Positions 35,028 to 44,671 are shown, counted from the stretch's first letter. The stretch is 64,000 nt of DNA from Rossellomorea aquimaris (GCF_001877785.1 NZ_MINN01000096.1:372001-436000); one strand, 5' to 3'. Translations and numbers: made by a program. The notes: a model not told the origin generated them from the sequence alone.

Positions 35028-35143
35028 TTCGCTCATATATTACGGAGTTCGCCCTTATATACCCAGATTTCGCCCTTAAAACTGGGATTTCGCCCTTATA
35101 TTACCGGATTCCGCCCATAAAACCAGAATTTCGCCCACAAACG
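35028..35143. repeat. Six-unit array with about 20.4-bp period (TTCGCCCTTA word)
   Basis: GCCC-type cores at 35031, 35051, 35072, 35092, 35113 and 35133; the conserved half is TTCGCCCTTA(TA) and the other half varies. It lies in the gap 34637-35258 between convergent genes. Confidence 0.78.
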
Positions 35144-35258
35144 TATCATCATTAAAGATATACTGTTCCGCCGCTTGGTTCCCCCACTATCCGCTGCCAA
35201 TTCACACAAAAAAACCTGCAAACCACCTAATATAGGCAATTCACAAGTTCTTTTTCTA

Positions 35259-35978
35259 TTAGTTTGGACGAAAATCCTTCAACATCTCCACTTCTTCATC
35301 CGTCAACTCACGATACTCACCAAGCTCCAGATCCTCATCAAGCCCGAGCGGCCCCATCGACAAACGTTTCAAGTAAACAACTCGCTTTCCGACGCTCTCA
35401 AACATCCTCTTCACCTGATGAAACTTTCCTTCCGTAATCGTCAACTCGATATCGGAAGTGAGCCCGGATTTTAAGATCACAAGATCACCTGGTTTGGTGT
35501 AGTACCCATCCTCAAGAGTCACACCTTCTTTAAAGGCTTCGACATCACGCTCGGTCACTTCGCCTTCAATCACGGCAAAATATGTTTTCGGCACATGCCG
35601 TTTCGGTGAAAGCAGCTGGTGTGACAATTGACCGTCATTCGTGATGAGCAGCAGGCCCTCCGTATCTTTATCGAGCCTTCCGACAGGGAATGGATTGAAG
35701 ATCTGGTCGTCCATCTGCAGGATATCGATGACGGTTTCCTCATTGGCATCCTCGGTCGCTGAAATCAGGCCGGGCGGCTTGTTCATCATCAGATAGATGA
35801 ATTCACGATATTCCACTTTATCTCCGTACAGCATTACGGTGTCTTTTTCAGTGTCAACATGGACCTTCCCGTCCTTGATGACTTCCCCATTTACCTGGAG
35901 ACCTCCATCCTTCAGCAGTTTCTTCACTTCTTTACGGCTTCCATAGCCCATATTCGCAAGTAATTTATCGATTCTCAT
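35259..35978 (-). CDS. RsuA-family rRNA pseudouridine synthase
   Basis: Converts uridine to pseudouridine in 16S rRNA, probably at the position-516 equivalent. 239 residues. The N-terminal S4 RNA-binding domain (MRIDKLLANMGYGSRKEVKKL) is followed by the catalytic domain with its aspartate in PVGRLDKDTEGLLLITNDG, plus KTYFAVIEG and EGKFHQVKRMFESVGK. No C-terminal extension. It corresponds to the B. subtilis ytzG/ytzF position. It is convergent with ytzE. Confidence 0.92.
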   Translation of the reverse strand: MRIDKLLANMGYGSRKEVKKLLKDGGLQVNGEVIKDGKVHVDTEKDTVMLYGDKVEYREFIYLMMNKPPGLISATEDANEETVIDILQMDDQIFNPFPVGRLDKDTEGLLLITNDGQLSHQLLSPKRHVPKTYFAVIEGEVTERDVEAFKEGVTLEDGYYTKPGDLVILKSGLTSDIELTITEGKFHQVKRMFESVGKRVVYLKRLSMGPLGLDEDLELGEYRELTDEEVEMLKDFRPN

Positions 35979-36115
35979 ACTGACAACTCCTAATTCAATT
36001 AATTCTTCATCGTTTCATTTGATTCCGTCTTGGGTTATAAGCCCATTCATTCTCTTATTTTAAACATAGGCTGGTAATGTTAAGCAAGAAACCTATTCTT
36101 AATGAGGTGAAAGTA

Positions 36116-36340
36116 ATGTATCCATATCGACAGCAAGGAACCGGCGGCATTTTGATCCCGATCCCCCTTCCCGGCGGCGGCCAGCAATATCCTGGTTATC
36201 CCGGCGGTGGCGGAGGAGGCGGCTTCAATGACCGCCTGGACCGTTTAGAAAGACAATTTCAGAGGCTGGACCGCAGGGTTGACCGCCTTGAACGGCAAGT
36301 GGAAAGGCTTGAAAGGCAGCTTGGCTACTATAACCAATGA
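36116..36340 (+). CDS. Small Gly-rich protein with C-terminal coiled coil
   Basis: A 74-residue protein in two parts. Residues 1-37 are Gly/Pro/Gln-rich and hydrophobic (GGILIPIPLPGGGQQYPGYP then seven glycines). Residues 38-70 form an almost perfect charged heptad helix built from the unit RLDRLERQ (FNDRLDRLERQFQRLDRRVD and on). ATG at 36116 follows GAGGTGA by five bases; the longer in-frame start at 36077 has none. Not recognised; the layout is compatible with a spore-associated or membrane-surface oligomer, but that is a guess. Confidence 0.75.
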   Translation: MYPYRQQGTGGILIPIPLPGGGQQYPGYPGGGGGGGFNDRLDRLERQFQRLDRRVDRLERQVERLERQLGYYNQ

Positions 36341-36348
36341 ATGAAAAG

Positions 36349-36378
36349 AGGGGATGAGCACGTCATCCCCTTTTTTTA
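36349..36378. terminator. Bidirectional terminator
   Basis: AGGGGATGA / TCATCCCCT stem followed by T7, overlapping the stop of the convergent ytgP. Confidence 0.87.
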
Positions 36379-37998
36379 TGAACCGATCCGAAGCCGGCTC
36401 CTGATCTTGCTGATCCTGTCCCCGAATAACTTATCTGCAAGCTTGCTTCTGAGGCTCAGGTAAAAATAGACAAGCGCTCCAGCACCGCCGCAGACCGCGA
36501 CCAGGATGATCGACTGGAATCCGGAAGCAGGATTCAGGAACTGTTTCAAGATACCATACAGAATCAGGACGACAACGGCCATGACGACATTCATAATTCC
36601 AATCGCCACAGTCCTTCTGAAAATAAGTTCGAATTTATAGCGTGCGTATTTTTTTATGATATACAGGTTGATGGCGATTGCAACAGCATAACCGATTGTT
36701 GTGGCAATGACAGCACCTTGTGTTTCAAACATCCGGATCAACGGGATGTTCAGAACAAGCTTCAACAGCAGTCCGACCAGCAGACTGAAAATGGTGAACT
36801 TCTGTTCATCGATCCCCTGCAGGATGGCTGCAGTAACCGCAAAAAGAGCAAATAGTATCGCAACCGGCGCATATGTCCTGAGAATTGATGTACCCAGTTC
36901 ATCACTATGATAAAAAAGCGTGTACGTAGGTTCCGCCAACAGTGCAATCCCGATCGATGCAGGGACCGTCAAGAACAGCAATATCTGAAAAGATTGATCA
37001 ATATTCCTGCGCATCGTCTTCCGGTCACCGCTCGTATACGAGCTTGTAATAAGCGGGATCAGTGTCATGGAAAAAGCAGTTGCCAATGACACCGGGATGA
37101 TGACAAGTTTATGCGTATAAAAGTTCAAGACCGCAAAAGCATGGTCGGAAACTTTTGCATTGCCGATATCCGCCATTGCTGTATTGAACGTGATCTGATC
37201 CACAAGCTGAAACAACGGATTTGCAAGTCCCACAAAAATGAACGGGATAGAATATGCAATGATTTCTTTATACATTTTCGGTAAAGAAACATCCGCTTCT
37301 CCCCTGTCTTCCTCCAGAAGCACATCCAAATGAGGCTTACGCTTGAACCAATACCAGATCAGAACGGCAAGACTTGCGAGCCCTCCCACAAATGCAGCAA
37401 ACGTCGCTACGCTGATGGCAGTTGTGACCGAGCCGTCCATAATATCCAATACTACATAAATCCCGCCGAGTAAAAAGATGATGCGGACGATCTGTTCGAT
37501 GACCTGAGATACTGCTGTAGGACCCATGGACTGATGCCCCTGAAAGAAACCGCGTATCAGACTCATGAACGGAATGATGATGAGCGCAAAGCTGACCGCC
37601 CTGATAACCGTCGTTACCTGTGCGACGGAAATGACCTGTTCATCACTCTTGATGGTCATCTCGGCAAAAACCGGTGCAAAAATGTACATGACCAAGAATG
37701 AAAGGATCCCCGTCAGCGTCATAAGGAGCAATCCGGATTTAAAGAGCTTCCGCCCGACAGCGTATTCCCCTATAGCGTTATATTTCGAGACAAATTTCGA
37801 TACGGCCAGCGGCACCCCCGCTGTAGCCACTGTCAAAAAGATCGTATAAGGAACATAACCATACTGATACAGCGATGCCCCCTCTTCGTGACCCTTCAGC
37901 AGCTCATCGAACGGTATAACATAAAAAAGACCCAAAAACTTTGAAATGAAGGTCCCAAGCGTTAAGATAAACGTTCCTTTTATTAATTTTGATGACAT
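36376..37998 (-). CDS. ytgP: MurJ-type lipid II flippase YtgP
   Basis: Polytopic MOP-superfamily exporter that flips lipid II for peptidoglycan synthesis; YtgP is the B. subtilis MurJ. 540 residues with about 14 membrane helices (FILTLGTFISKFLGLFYVIP at the start). Charged residues lining the helices are visible, e.g. ISLIRGFFQGHQSMGPTA-type segments. The start at 37998 (MSSKLIKG) follows GGAGAGGGA; an in-frame ATG ten codons upstream lacks a site. It is divergent from ytfP, as in B. subtilis. Confidence 0.9.
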   Translation of the reverse strand: MSSKLIKGTFILTLGTFISKFLGLFYVIPFDELLKGHEEGASLYQYGYVPYTIFLTVATAGVPLAVSKFVSKYNAIGEYAVGRKLFKSGLLLMTLTGILSFLVMYIFAPVFAEMTIKSDEQVISVAQVTTVIRAVSFALIIIPFMSLIRGFFQGHQSMGPTAVSQVIEQIVRIIFLLGGIYVVLDIMDGSVTTAISVATFAAFVGGLASLAVLIWYWFKRKPHLDVLLEEDRGEADVSLPKMYKEIIAYSIPFIFVGLANPLFQLVDQITFNTAMADIGNAKVSDHAFAVLNFYTHKLVIIPVSLATAFSMTLIPLITSSYTSGDRKTMRRNIDQSFQILLFLTVPASIGIALLAEPTYTLFYHSDELGTSILRTYAPVAILFALFAVTAAILQGIDEQKFTIFSLLVGLLLKLVLNIPLIRMFETQGAVIATTIGYAVAIAINLYIIKKYARYKFELIFRRTVAIGIMNVVMAVVVLILYGILKQFLNPASGFQSIILVAVCGGAGALVYFYLSLRSKLADKLFGDRISKIRSRLRIGS

Positions 37999-38110
37999 AG
38001 TATCCCTCTCCGGAAAAGCATATTCCATTAGAAATATGCGTTATTACTTCGATAAAATTTTCACACTATCATAGTTTACTACTGTCAGTATCGAATGACA
38101 ATTTTTTTCC

Positions 38111-38144
38111 GACGGAGGCAGTTATGAGACGGAGGCAGTTATGA
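38111..38144. repeat. Perfect 17-bp tandem duplication in the ytgP-ytfP intergenic region
   Basis: GACGGAGGCAGTTATGA occurs twice back to back. Each copy includes a GGAGG-like site and an ATG, but neither leads to a sustained reading frame. Confidence 0.9.
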
Positions 38145-38219
38145 AATGAAACTTTTTATAGGAGCCTGTTTTTGATAATATTAACTGTTGAGAAGTAAAA
38201 CGATAAAGTTGGTGAAGAA

Positions 38220-39479
38220 ATGTCAGCATATGACGTAATCGTAATAGGAGGGGGACCGTCCGGGTTGATGGCCAGCATCGCTGCCGGTGAAAACGGATCA
38301 AAGGTCCTTCTTGTAGATAAAGGAACAAAACTCGGAAGAAAGCTTGCGATTTCAGGCGGCGGCCGCTGCAATGTTACAAACCGCCTGCCGATCGACGAAA
38401 TCATCAAGCACATCCCGGGAAACGGGCGTTTTTTATACAGCGCATTTTCCGAATTTAATAATGAAGACATCATTTCATTTTTTGAAAAACTCGGCATTCA
38501 CCTGAAAGAAGAAGACCACGGAAGGATGTTCCCGGTCTCAAACCGGGCACTTGATGTTGTGGAAGCTCTTTTAAACAGGATGAAGGAGCTTGGCGTGGAG
38601 ACCCGAACGAGTACCGCTGTTGAAGAAGTCATCTATGAGGACAGCGAAACGAAAGGAATCCGCTTGACGGATGGAGAAGTGATCGATGCAAAAGCCGTGG
38701 TCATTGCCGTGGGCGGTAAGTCAGTCCCACATACGGGTTCAACAGGTGACGGATACCCTTGGGCCAGAAAAGCCGGACACACCATCACGGATTTATTCCC
38801 GACCGAGGTGCCGCTCACATCGGACGAGCCATTCATCAAAGAAAAAGCCCTTCAGGGACTGTCCCTCAGGGATATTGAATTGAGCGTACTGAATCCAAAG
38901 GGCAAAAAGCTTATCACCCATAAGATGGACATGATTTTCACTCATCTCGGGATATCGGGACCGGCAGTCCTGAGGTGCAGCCAATATGTCGTAAAAGCGA
39001 TGAAAAAATGGAACCTGACCCATGTGACAATGGTCATCGACTCAATGCCGGATACCAACGAAGAACAGCTTTTCCAATCCCTCTACAAGCAGGTAAAAGA
39101 AGAAGGCAGGAAAGCTGCCAAGAATATCTTCAAAGGCCTGGTTCCGGAACGGTATCTGCTGTTCCTGCTGGACAAAGCAGGAATCGACCCGGATGAAAAG
39201 GGGGATCATCTTCCATCAGAGAAAGTACGCCATTTTGTAAAGCTGTTAAAACAATTTACATTCACTGTGAACGGCACCCTTTCAATCGAAAAAGCCTTCG
39301 TGACGGGAGGCGGCGTTTCGGTTAAGGAAATCGAGCCGAAAACGATGGCATCGAAAAAAATGCACGGCCTCTTCTTCTGCGGGGAAGTACTCGATATCCA
39401 CGGCTACACCGGCGGCTATAATATCACAAGTGCCCTCGTGACCGGGCGCCTTGCCGGCTATAACGCAGCAAGAGTATAA
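38220..39479 (+). CDS. ytfP: HI0933-family flavoprotein YtfP
   Basis: A 419-residue FAD-dependent oxidoreductase of the BaiN/HI0933 family; substrate unknown. The dinucleotide motif is [19 protein letters not shown], followed by the family marker [16 protein letters not shown]. The C-terminal FAD-binding motif is [22 protein letters not shown] follows GGTGA at four bases. It lies alone between divergent ytgP and convergent cse60. Confidence 0.92.
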   Translation: MSAYDVIVIGGGPSGLMASIAAGENGSKVLLVDKGTKLGRKLAISGGGRCNVTNRLPIDEIIKHIPGNGRFLYSAFSEFNNEDIISFFEKLGIHLKEEDHGRMFPVSNRALDVVEALLNRMKELGVETRTSTAVEEVIYEDSETKGIRLTDGEVIDAKAVVIAVGGKSVPHTGSTGDGYPWARKAGHTITDLFPTEVPLTSDEPFIKEKALQGLSLRDIELSVLNPKGKKLITHKMDMIFTHLGISGPAVLRCSQYVVKAMKKWNLTHVTMVIDSMPDTNEEQLFQSLYKQVKEEGRKAAKNIFKGLVPERYLLFLLDKAGIDPDEKGDHLPSEKVRHFVKLLKQFTFTVNGTLSIEKAFVTGGGVSVKEIEPKTMASKKMHGLFFCGEVLDIHGYTGGYNITSALVTGRLAGYNAARV

Positions 39480-39485
39480 AAATAA

Positions 39486-39526
39486 AGGTTGATCGTCTTA
39501 ATATTAGACGCATCAACCTTTTTATT
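39486..39526. terminator. Bidirectional terminator between ytfP and cse60
   Basis: AAGGTTGAT(C)GTCT / AGAC(GC)ATCAACCTT stem with a T run, reaching into the cse60 3' end. Confidence 0.82.
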
Positions 39527-39704
39527 TTCGATAAATGACCATGGCGGAGAAGCAGTATATCTGTTCCTCCTCTTCTTCCGTCAACGCAGCGATATGATAT
39601 TTAATATCGACGACTTTCTTCTCATCCACTTTACTCAGGAATTGATTCATATCCTGCTCCAAATCCTTCTCATGTTCATAATCAAACACTTTGACCTGGA
39701 TCAT
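39522..39704 (-). CDS. cse60: Sporulation protein Cse60
   Basis: A 60-residue protein matching Cse60, a small protein made under sigma-E in the mother cell; biochemical role unknown. Conserved features are VKVFDYEHEKDLEQDMNQFL and VVDIKYHIAALTEEEEEQIY followed by CFSAMVIYR. The start at 39704 follows GGTGGGAG; the longer in-frame start at 39734 has no site. A sigma-E promoter was not resolved by eye. It is an independent indicator that the host sporulates. Confidence 0.88.
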   Translation of the reverse strand: MIQVKVFDYEHEKDLEQDMNQFLSKVDEKKVVDIKYHIAALTEEEEEQIYCFSAMVIYRK

Positions 39705-39775
39705 CGAGCTCCCACCTTCTTTAGAAATTATCATCAGTATCGACAGATTTTTTAATTTTCAAACAACTACAAGTA

Positions 39776-39813
39776 AAAAAAACACACTCCCGATTGAAGG
39801 AATGTGTTTAAGT
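39776..39813 (-). terminator. Intrinsic terminator after ytwF
   Basis: On the minus strand AACACATTCC / GGGAGTGTGTT stem followed by a long T run. Confidence 0.82.
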
Positions 39814-39821
39814 GGTTCATA

Positions 39822-40136
39822 TCATTTCTTAGGAGCCGTTTCGCCCCCCCAGTTCATCATGCCGCCTTCCATGTTCACCACTTTGTACCCTTGCTCCTGC
39901 ATATAGTGGGCAACATTTCCGCTGCGGTTTCCTGAGCGGCAGATAAAGATATATTCTTTATCCTTGTCGAACTTGTCCAATGATTCAGGGATATCGCCCA
40001 TCTTGATGTGACGCGCTCCCGGGATCACCCCTTCCGCTACTTCTTCATCTTCACGGACGTCCACCAATAATAAGTCTTCTCCATTTTGAAGCTTTTTGTT
40101 CAATTCATCGGTTGTGATTGTTTTGATTTCAGTCAT
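39822..40136 (-). CDS. ytwF: Rhodanese-like sulfurtransferase YtwF
   Basis: A 104-residue single-domain rhodanese. The catalytic cysteine lies in FICRSGNRSGNVAHYM near residue 72, and DLLLVDVREDEEVAEGVIPG is the family N-terminal signature. It probably carries persulphide sulphur; the acceptor is unknown. ATG at 40136 follows AAGGGTGA. Upstream in-frame extension would add about 60 residues of low plausibility and is rejected. Confidence 0.9.
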   Translation of the reverse strand: MTEIKTITTDELNKKLQNGEDLLLVDVREDEEVAEGVIPGARHIKMGDIPESLDKFDKDKEYIFICRSGNRSGNVAHYMQEQGYKVVNMEGGMMNWGGETAPKK

Positions 40137-40295
40137 TTTCTTCACCCTTTCATGGTAATCCATTTTGATTATATCAAAGGTATTCCCTATCACAAAAAAA
40201 TTACACTTATGGGGGTATCGGTGAAAGGAGAGGTAAGAGGAAGATGATGTGTATCTGGCACACTCGTCTTGATTGGCGGTGCCAGGCAAAAACCA

Positions 40296-40512
40296 CCCTT
40301 TTTGTGCCTGGCTCAAATCAACCCTTTTGTGCCTGGCTCAAATCAACCCTTTTGTGCCTGGCTCAAATCAACCCTTTTGTGCCTGGCTCAAATCAACCCT
40401 TTTGTGCCTGGCTCAAATCAACCCTTTTGTGCCTGGCTCAAATCACCCTTTTTGTGCCTGGCTCAAATCACCCCGTTTGTGCCTGGCTCAAACCAACCCG
40501 ATCGTGCCTGGA
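40296..40512. repeat. Nine-unit tandem array with 25-bp period
   Basis: GTGCCTGG cores at 40304, 40329, 40354, 40379, 40404, 40429, 40454, 40479 and 40504. Units 1-6 are nearly identical (CCCTTTTGTGCCTGGCTCAA is part of the unit); units 7-9 diverge. All three plus-strand frames stay open across it, which is a by-product of the repeat. A related array is at 51347. Confidence 0.92.
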
Positions 40513-40528
40513 ACCCCCAACCGTCAAG

Positions 40529-40563
40529 AAAAAAGGAACGGACCCCACAAGAGTCCGTTCCCC
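40529..40563 (-). terminator. Intrinsic terminator after leuS
   Basis: On the minus strand GGAACGGAC / GTCCGTTCC stem followed by TTTTTT. Confidence 0.88.
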
Positions 40564-40571
40564 CATTAAAA

Positions 40572-42986
40572 CTAGTTCGCCACAATATTCACAAGCTTGC
40601 CCGGTACGGCAATCACTTTGCGCACTGTTTTCCCTTCGATTTGGTTCTTGATGTCTTCGTTTTCCATCGCTGTTTTTTCAAGTTCATCCTTGTTCATGCC
40701 GCGAGGGATCATCACTTTCGCTTTTACTTTACCGTTGACCTGAAGGACGATTTCCACTTCGTTGTCTACAAGTTTTGATTCATCAAACGATGGCCATTCC
40801 ACGTATGTGATGGAATCTTCGTGGCCAAGCTTCGACCAAAGCTCTTCCGTCATGTGGGGAGCGATCGGTGCAAGTAGCTTCACGAATCCTTCTACATATG
40901 CTTTCGGAAGGGTCTCTGCTTTGTATGCTTCATTGATGAAGACCATCAGCTGGGAGATCCCTGTGTTGAAACGCAGGCCTTCATAGTCTTCCGTGACCTT
41001 CTTTACAGTCTGGTTGTAAATCTTATCAAGGGCAGGGTTCGCCGTATCCGATACTTTGCCGGAAAGCGTGCCGTCTTCCTCGACAAGAAGGCGCCATACA
41101 CGGTCAAGGAATCGGCGGGCTCCATCCAGTCCGTTCGTGCTCCATGCAACCGATGCTTCAAGCGGCCCCATGAACATTTCATAAAGACGGAGAGTATCTG
41201 CTCCGTGAGATTCGACGATTTCATCAGGGTTTACGACATTCCCTTTTGATTTACTCATCTTTTCATTATTTTCACCAAGGATCATCCCCTGGTTGAACAG
41301 CTTCTGGAAAGGCTCTTTCGTTGGCACAACTCCGATATCATAAAGGAATTTGTGCCAGAAACGCGCGTACAGAAGGTGAAGTACCGCGTGCTCTGCTCCG
41401 CCGATATACATATCGACCGGAAGCCAGTCATCCATTTTCTTCGCATCGGCAAGTGCTTCCTCATTATGAGGATCGATGTAGCGAAGATAGTACCAGCAGC
41501 TTCCTGCCCACTGCGGCATAGTATTTGTTTCGCGCCGGCCTTTCTTGCCTGTTTCAGGGTCTTCTACATTTACCCAATCGCTGATGTTGGCAAGCGGTGA
41601 TTCACCTGTCCCGGATGGTTTGATTTCAGTTGTTTTCGGAAGGACAAGCGGAAGTTCGCTTTCCGGAACACCTGATGTCGTGCCGTCTTCCCAGTGAATG
41701 ACAGGAATCGGCTCGCCCCAATAACGCTGGCGGCTGAACAGCCAGTCACGAAGGCGGTATGTGACTTTCTTAGTACCGATTTCTTTTTCTTCAAGCCAAG
41801 AGATCGCTTTAGTGATTGCTTCTTCTTTCCCAAGACCGTTAAGGAATTCGGAATTCACATGTTCTCCGTCACCCGTGTACGCTTCTTTTTCAACGTCTCC
41901 GCCTGAGACCACTTCAACGATCGGCAGGTCGAATTGTTTGGCAAACTCATAATCTCTCTCATCGTGGGCAGGTACGGCCATGATGGCTCCGGATCCATAG
42001 CTCACTAGCACATAGTCTGCAATCCAGATCGGCATTTTGCTGCCATTAGCCGGATTGATGGCATAAGCCCCCGTGAAAACACCGGTTTTTTCTTTTGCAA
42101 GATCCGTACGTTCAAGATCGCTCTTTGTTTTCACTTTATCAAGATACGCTTCCACCTGTTCCTTTTGTTCGGCAGTGGTGATTTTCCCGACAAGATCATG
42201 TTCAGGGGCAAGCACCGCGTACGTTGCACCAAAAATCGTATCAGGGCGTGTAGTGAAAACTTCGAATGATGCTTCATGTCCGTCGATGTTAAAGACGACT
42301 TCAGCACCCTCTGAACGGCCGATCCAGTTGCGCTGCATATCCTTGATGCTTTCCGGCCAGTCGACATCTTCAAGGTCTTCAAGAAGGCGGTCCGCATAAG
42401 CCGTGATCTTAAGTATCCACTGTTTCATCGGGCGGCGTTCGACCGGATGGCCGCCGCGCTCACTCTTCCCGTCGATGACTTCTTCATTTGCAAGGACCGT
42501 GCCAAGTGCCGGGCACCAGTTCACCGCTACTTCGTCAACGTAGGCCAAGCCCTTTTCATAAAGCTTAAGGAAAATCCATTGCGTCCACTTGTAGTACCCA
42601 GGATCAGTAGTATTGACTTCGCGGTCCCAGTCATAAGAGAACCCAAGCGCCTTGATTTGGCGGCGGAAGTTATCAATGTTCTGCTTCGTGAATTCGGCAG
42701 GGTCGTTACCTGTATCAAGCGCATACTGCTCAGCAGGAAGACCGAATGCATCCCATCCCATTGGGTGAAGGACGTTATACCCCTGCATCCGCTTCATTCT
42801 GGACAGGATATCCGTCGCAGTGTATCCTTCCGGGTGACCTACGTGAAGGCCTGCACCTGATGGATATGGGAACATATCCAGTGCGTAGAAATTCTTTTTC
42901 GACTCATCTTCAGTCGTTTTGAACGTTTTGTTTTCTTCCCAATACTGCTGCCATTTTGACTCAATGCTTTTATGATCAAAATTCAT
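40572..42986 (-). CDS. leuS: Leucine--tRNA ligase
   Basis: Class I synthetase charging tRNA-Leu; 804 residues, the usual bacterial size. HIGH-type motif [12 protein letters not shown], editing domain with [20 protein letters not shown], zinc-finger-like insert region and KMSKS loop [15 protein letters not shown] are present. ATG at 42986 follows AAAGGAGG; a further 60-residue upstream reading would run into the leader and is rejected. Expression is governed by the T-box leader at 43069-43312. Confidence 0.97.
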   Translation of the reverse strand: MNFDHKSIESKWQQYWEENKTFKTTEDESKKNFYALDMFPYPSGAGLHVGHPEGYTATDILSRMKRMQGYNVLHPMGWDAFGLPAEQYALDTGNDPAEFTKQNIDNFRRQIKALGFSYDWDREVNTTDPGYYKWTQWIFLKLYEKGLAYVDEVAVNWCPALGTVLANEEVIDGKSERGGHPVERRPMKQWILKITAYADRLLEDLEDVDWPESIKDMQRNWIGRSEGAEVVFNIDGHEASFEVFTTRPDTIFGATYAVLAPEHDLVGKITTAEQKEQVEAYLDKVKTKSDLERTDLAKEKTGVFTGAYAINPANGSKMPIWIADYVLVSYGSGAIMAVPAHDERDYEFAKQFDLPIVEVVSGGDVEKEAYTGDGEHVNSEFLNGLGKEEAITKAISWLEEKEIGTKKVTYRLRDWLFSRQRYWGEPIPVIHWEDGTTSGVPESELPLVLPKTTEIKPSGTGESPLANISDWVNVEDPETGKKGRRETNTMPQWAGSCWYYLRYIDPHNEEALADAKKMDDWLPVDMYIGGAEHAVLHLLYARFWHKFLYDIGVVPTKEPFQKLFNQGMILGENNEKMSKSKGNVVNPDEIVESHGADTLRLYEMFMGPLEASVAWSTNGLDGARRFLDRVWRLLVEEDGTLSGKVSDTANPALDKIYNQTVKKVTEDYEGLRFNTGISQLMVFINEAYKAETLPKAYVEGFVKLLAPIAPHMTEELWSKLGHEDSITYVEWPSFDESKLVDNEVEIVLQVNGKVKAKVMIPRGMNKDELEKTAMENEDIKNQIEGKTVRKVIAVPGKLVNIVAN

Positions 42987-43068
42987 ATTGAGATCCTCCT
43001 TTATCAAATGAATGGATTGTGGTTCAGACGGACGGTTCGTTCTTTGATCAGGCTTATTTGAAGCAAAA

Positions 43069-43312
43069 TAAAAAACTCCCATCCCAAATAAAATATTTGG
43101 GACGAGAGTTGTGTATTTATTCTCCCGCGGTACCACCCACATTAGTGTACGCGCACTCAGCTTCATTCATCCTTAACGCGGAAAACGGCAAGTCTTACTG
43201 TTTATTTCACACTTGCAACTCAGCAGGCGAGTTCATGATGTTCCCGGTTGACTCCCACCACCCGTCAACTCTCTAAGACAGAAAACATTCACTACTACTC
43301 CCGATCAACGTC
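43069..43312 (-). promoter_or_regulatory. T-box riboswitch of leuS (leucine-specific)
   Basis: The minus-strand leader contains the T-box GGGTGGTACCGCGG (43138-43125), followed by a terminator whose arms AACTC-C-TCCCAAATA / TATTTGGGA-GAGTT span 43110-43072. Upstream stem I has a GAA-CTC-GCC specifier segment with CTC (Leu) at 43231-43229. Uncharged tRNA-Leu would favour read-through. A TATAAT box lies at 43333-43328. Confidence 0.9.
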
Positions 43313-43322
43313 TGAAATATAA

Positions 43323-43448
43323 GAATCATTATATGTATTCACTATTTTAGGAGAAAATATTCAGAAGCGCAAGCCCAATGTGAAGGAATTTAGTAAACTT
43401 GAAGCCGTTTTTGACGAAGCAGAGCAATTTTTGATAAAAAAGTAGATA
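43323..43448 (+). pseudogene. Possible decayed coding fragment
   Basis: An open plus-strand frame of about 41 codons ends in TAG; its last part reads VKEFSKLEAVFDEAEQFLI plus KK, a plausible helical protein C-terminus, but there is no good start codon. It lies between the leuS leader and the family A repeat. It could equally be chance. Confidence 0.25.
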
Positions 43449-43521
43449 TCCATTACAAAAAAAGCTGGGGCAAAACTATATCAGCACTGTTTAAAACGCG
43501 TATTTTAGAATCGTTTCTAAA

Positions 43522-43754
43522 CACCGCTATTGATTTCCGTGCAAGTCTTCGCTTTCCACGGGTAGCGCGTGAGCCTCCTTAGAGAGGGAAACTGTCCAGC
43601 TGCAGGGCTTGGAGGGCACATGTCATAACCCAAACCGACCAAGAAGGCAAAGAACGCCTTCCAGGCTGATTCGTCTTATGCCACCCGCCTCTCTTCAAAG
43701 CCCTTCCGCTTTTCGGTCAGGAGTCTTCGTCTTGCACTCCAATCAACCGCTGGA
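43522..43754. repeat. Full-length composite repeat, family A copy
   Basis: Head ACCGCTATTGATTTCCGTGC, tail CTTGCACTCCAATCAACCGC. The interior (about 43589-43714) is a complete hairpin of family B in reverse orientation, recognisable from GTCCAGCTGCAG, GCATAAG/CTTATGC-type arms and the CGCTTTTCGG end. It occupies most of the 43313-43789 gap. Confidence 0.78.
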
Positions 43755-43789
43755 AAGTGCTAACTTCTAACTGTAGATTACATTCAATT

Positions 43790-43840
43790 AAAAACCCGAA
43801 CTAGATTACCTGTTAGCAGGTTATACTCGTTCGGGCTTAT
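43790..43840 (-). terminator. Intrinsic terminator after the hydroxybutyrate operon
   Basis: CCCGAAC / GTTCGGG outer stem with a nested AACCTGCTAACAGGTT hairpin; T-run on the minus strand. Confidence 0.82.
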
Positions 43841-43879
43841 ATTAGACTAAGACACGATTGTCACAGACTCCTCCATACA

Positions 43880-44656
43880 TTACTGAACCGTATATCCCCC
43901 GTCAAGGACGACTGCCTGGCCGGTCACCCCTTTTGCTGCATCACTGCACAGGAACATCGTGTAATCGGCTATCTCTTTTACGTCCAGAAGCCTTTTCTGC
44001 GGAACCAGCGGATAAATGACTTCCTCCACTACTTTTTCAAGAGGAACATTTCGCGTCTTGGCAAGATCCCCCAGCTGATTCTGCACGAGCGGTGTATCGA
44101 CATAGCCAGGGCAGACAGCATTCACAGTGACACCATGTGCAGCTGCTTCAAGTGCTGCCACTTTGGTCAAACCGATGACTCCATGTTTCGCAGAATTGTA
44201 GGCTGCCTTGCCGGCGAATCCCACTAGTCCATTAATGGAAGCCATATTGATGATTCTGCCGAAACCCTGCTCTTTCATGATAGGTAAGGCATGTTTGATT
44301 GCCACAAATGGAGCCGTCAGCATGACTTTCACCAAGAACTCGAACTTCTCTGTCGGGAAATCTTCGATCGGCGAGACATGCTGAAGACCCGCGTTATTAA
44401 TCAGCACATCAAGCCTTCCATAATGATTCACGGTAGACGCAATGGCTTCTTTCAAGTCTTCCTCAGAAGTAACATCACAGCGGATGCCCATAGCTTCATA
44501 CCCTTCTTTTTTCAGGGAGAGTGCAGCTTCCTGCACTCCATCTTCTTTCAGGTCTGTTAGTACCACTTTTGCACCGCCTGCAGCGAATTCCTTACCGATT
44601 TCAAATCCGATACCCTGCGCTGCACCGGTTACAAATACGACTTTATTTTCTACCAT
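43880..44656 (-). CDS. bdhA: 3-hydroxybutyrate dehydrogenase (SDR family)
   Basis: NAD-dependent oxidation of D-3-hydroxybutyrate to acetoacetate; 258 residues. The cofactor motif is VTGAAQGIGFEIG, the Asp/Asn signature is DVLINNAGLQHV, and the catalytic Ser and YxxxK are in INMASINGL and AAYNSAKHG. NAVCPGYVDTPLVQ and the long helical lid match bacterial 3-HBDH closely. It lies 15 bases downstream of the permease gene and shares its sigma-54 promoter. Confidence 0.9.
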   Translation of the reverse strand: MVENKVVFVTGAAQGIGFEIGKEFAAGGAKVVLTDLKEDGVQEAALSLKKEGYEAMGIRCDVTSEEDLKEAIASTVNHYGRLDVLINNAGLQHVSPIEDFPTEKFEFLVKVMLTAPFVAIKHALPIMKEQGFGRIINMASINGLVGFAGKAAYNSAKHGVIGLTKVAALEAAAHGVTVNAVCPGYVDTPLVQNQLGDLAKTRNVPLEKVVEEVIYPLVPQKRLLDVKEIADYTMFLCSDAAKGVTGQAVVLDGGYTVQ

Positions 44657-44671
44657 GAGGATACTCCTTTC

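Noticed and set aside
40296-40512. CRISPR array
   Set aside because: The units are directly contiguous with no unique spacers, the period is 25 bp and no cas gene is present.
40244-40778. Three overlapping plus-strand frames with 25-residue repeats
   Set aside because: A 25-bp DNA repeat without stops opens every frame automatically; none has a ribosome site, and they run into antisense leuS.
42987-43166. 60-residue N-terminal extension of leucyl-tRNA synthetase
   Set aside because: The extension reads into the T-box leader; the AAAGGAGG site fixes the start at 42986.
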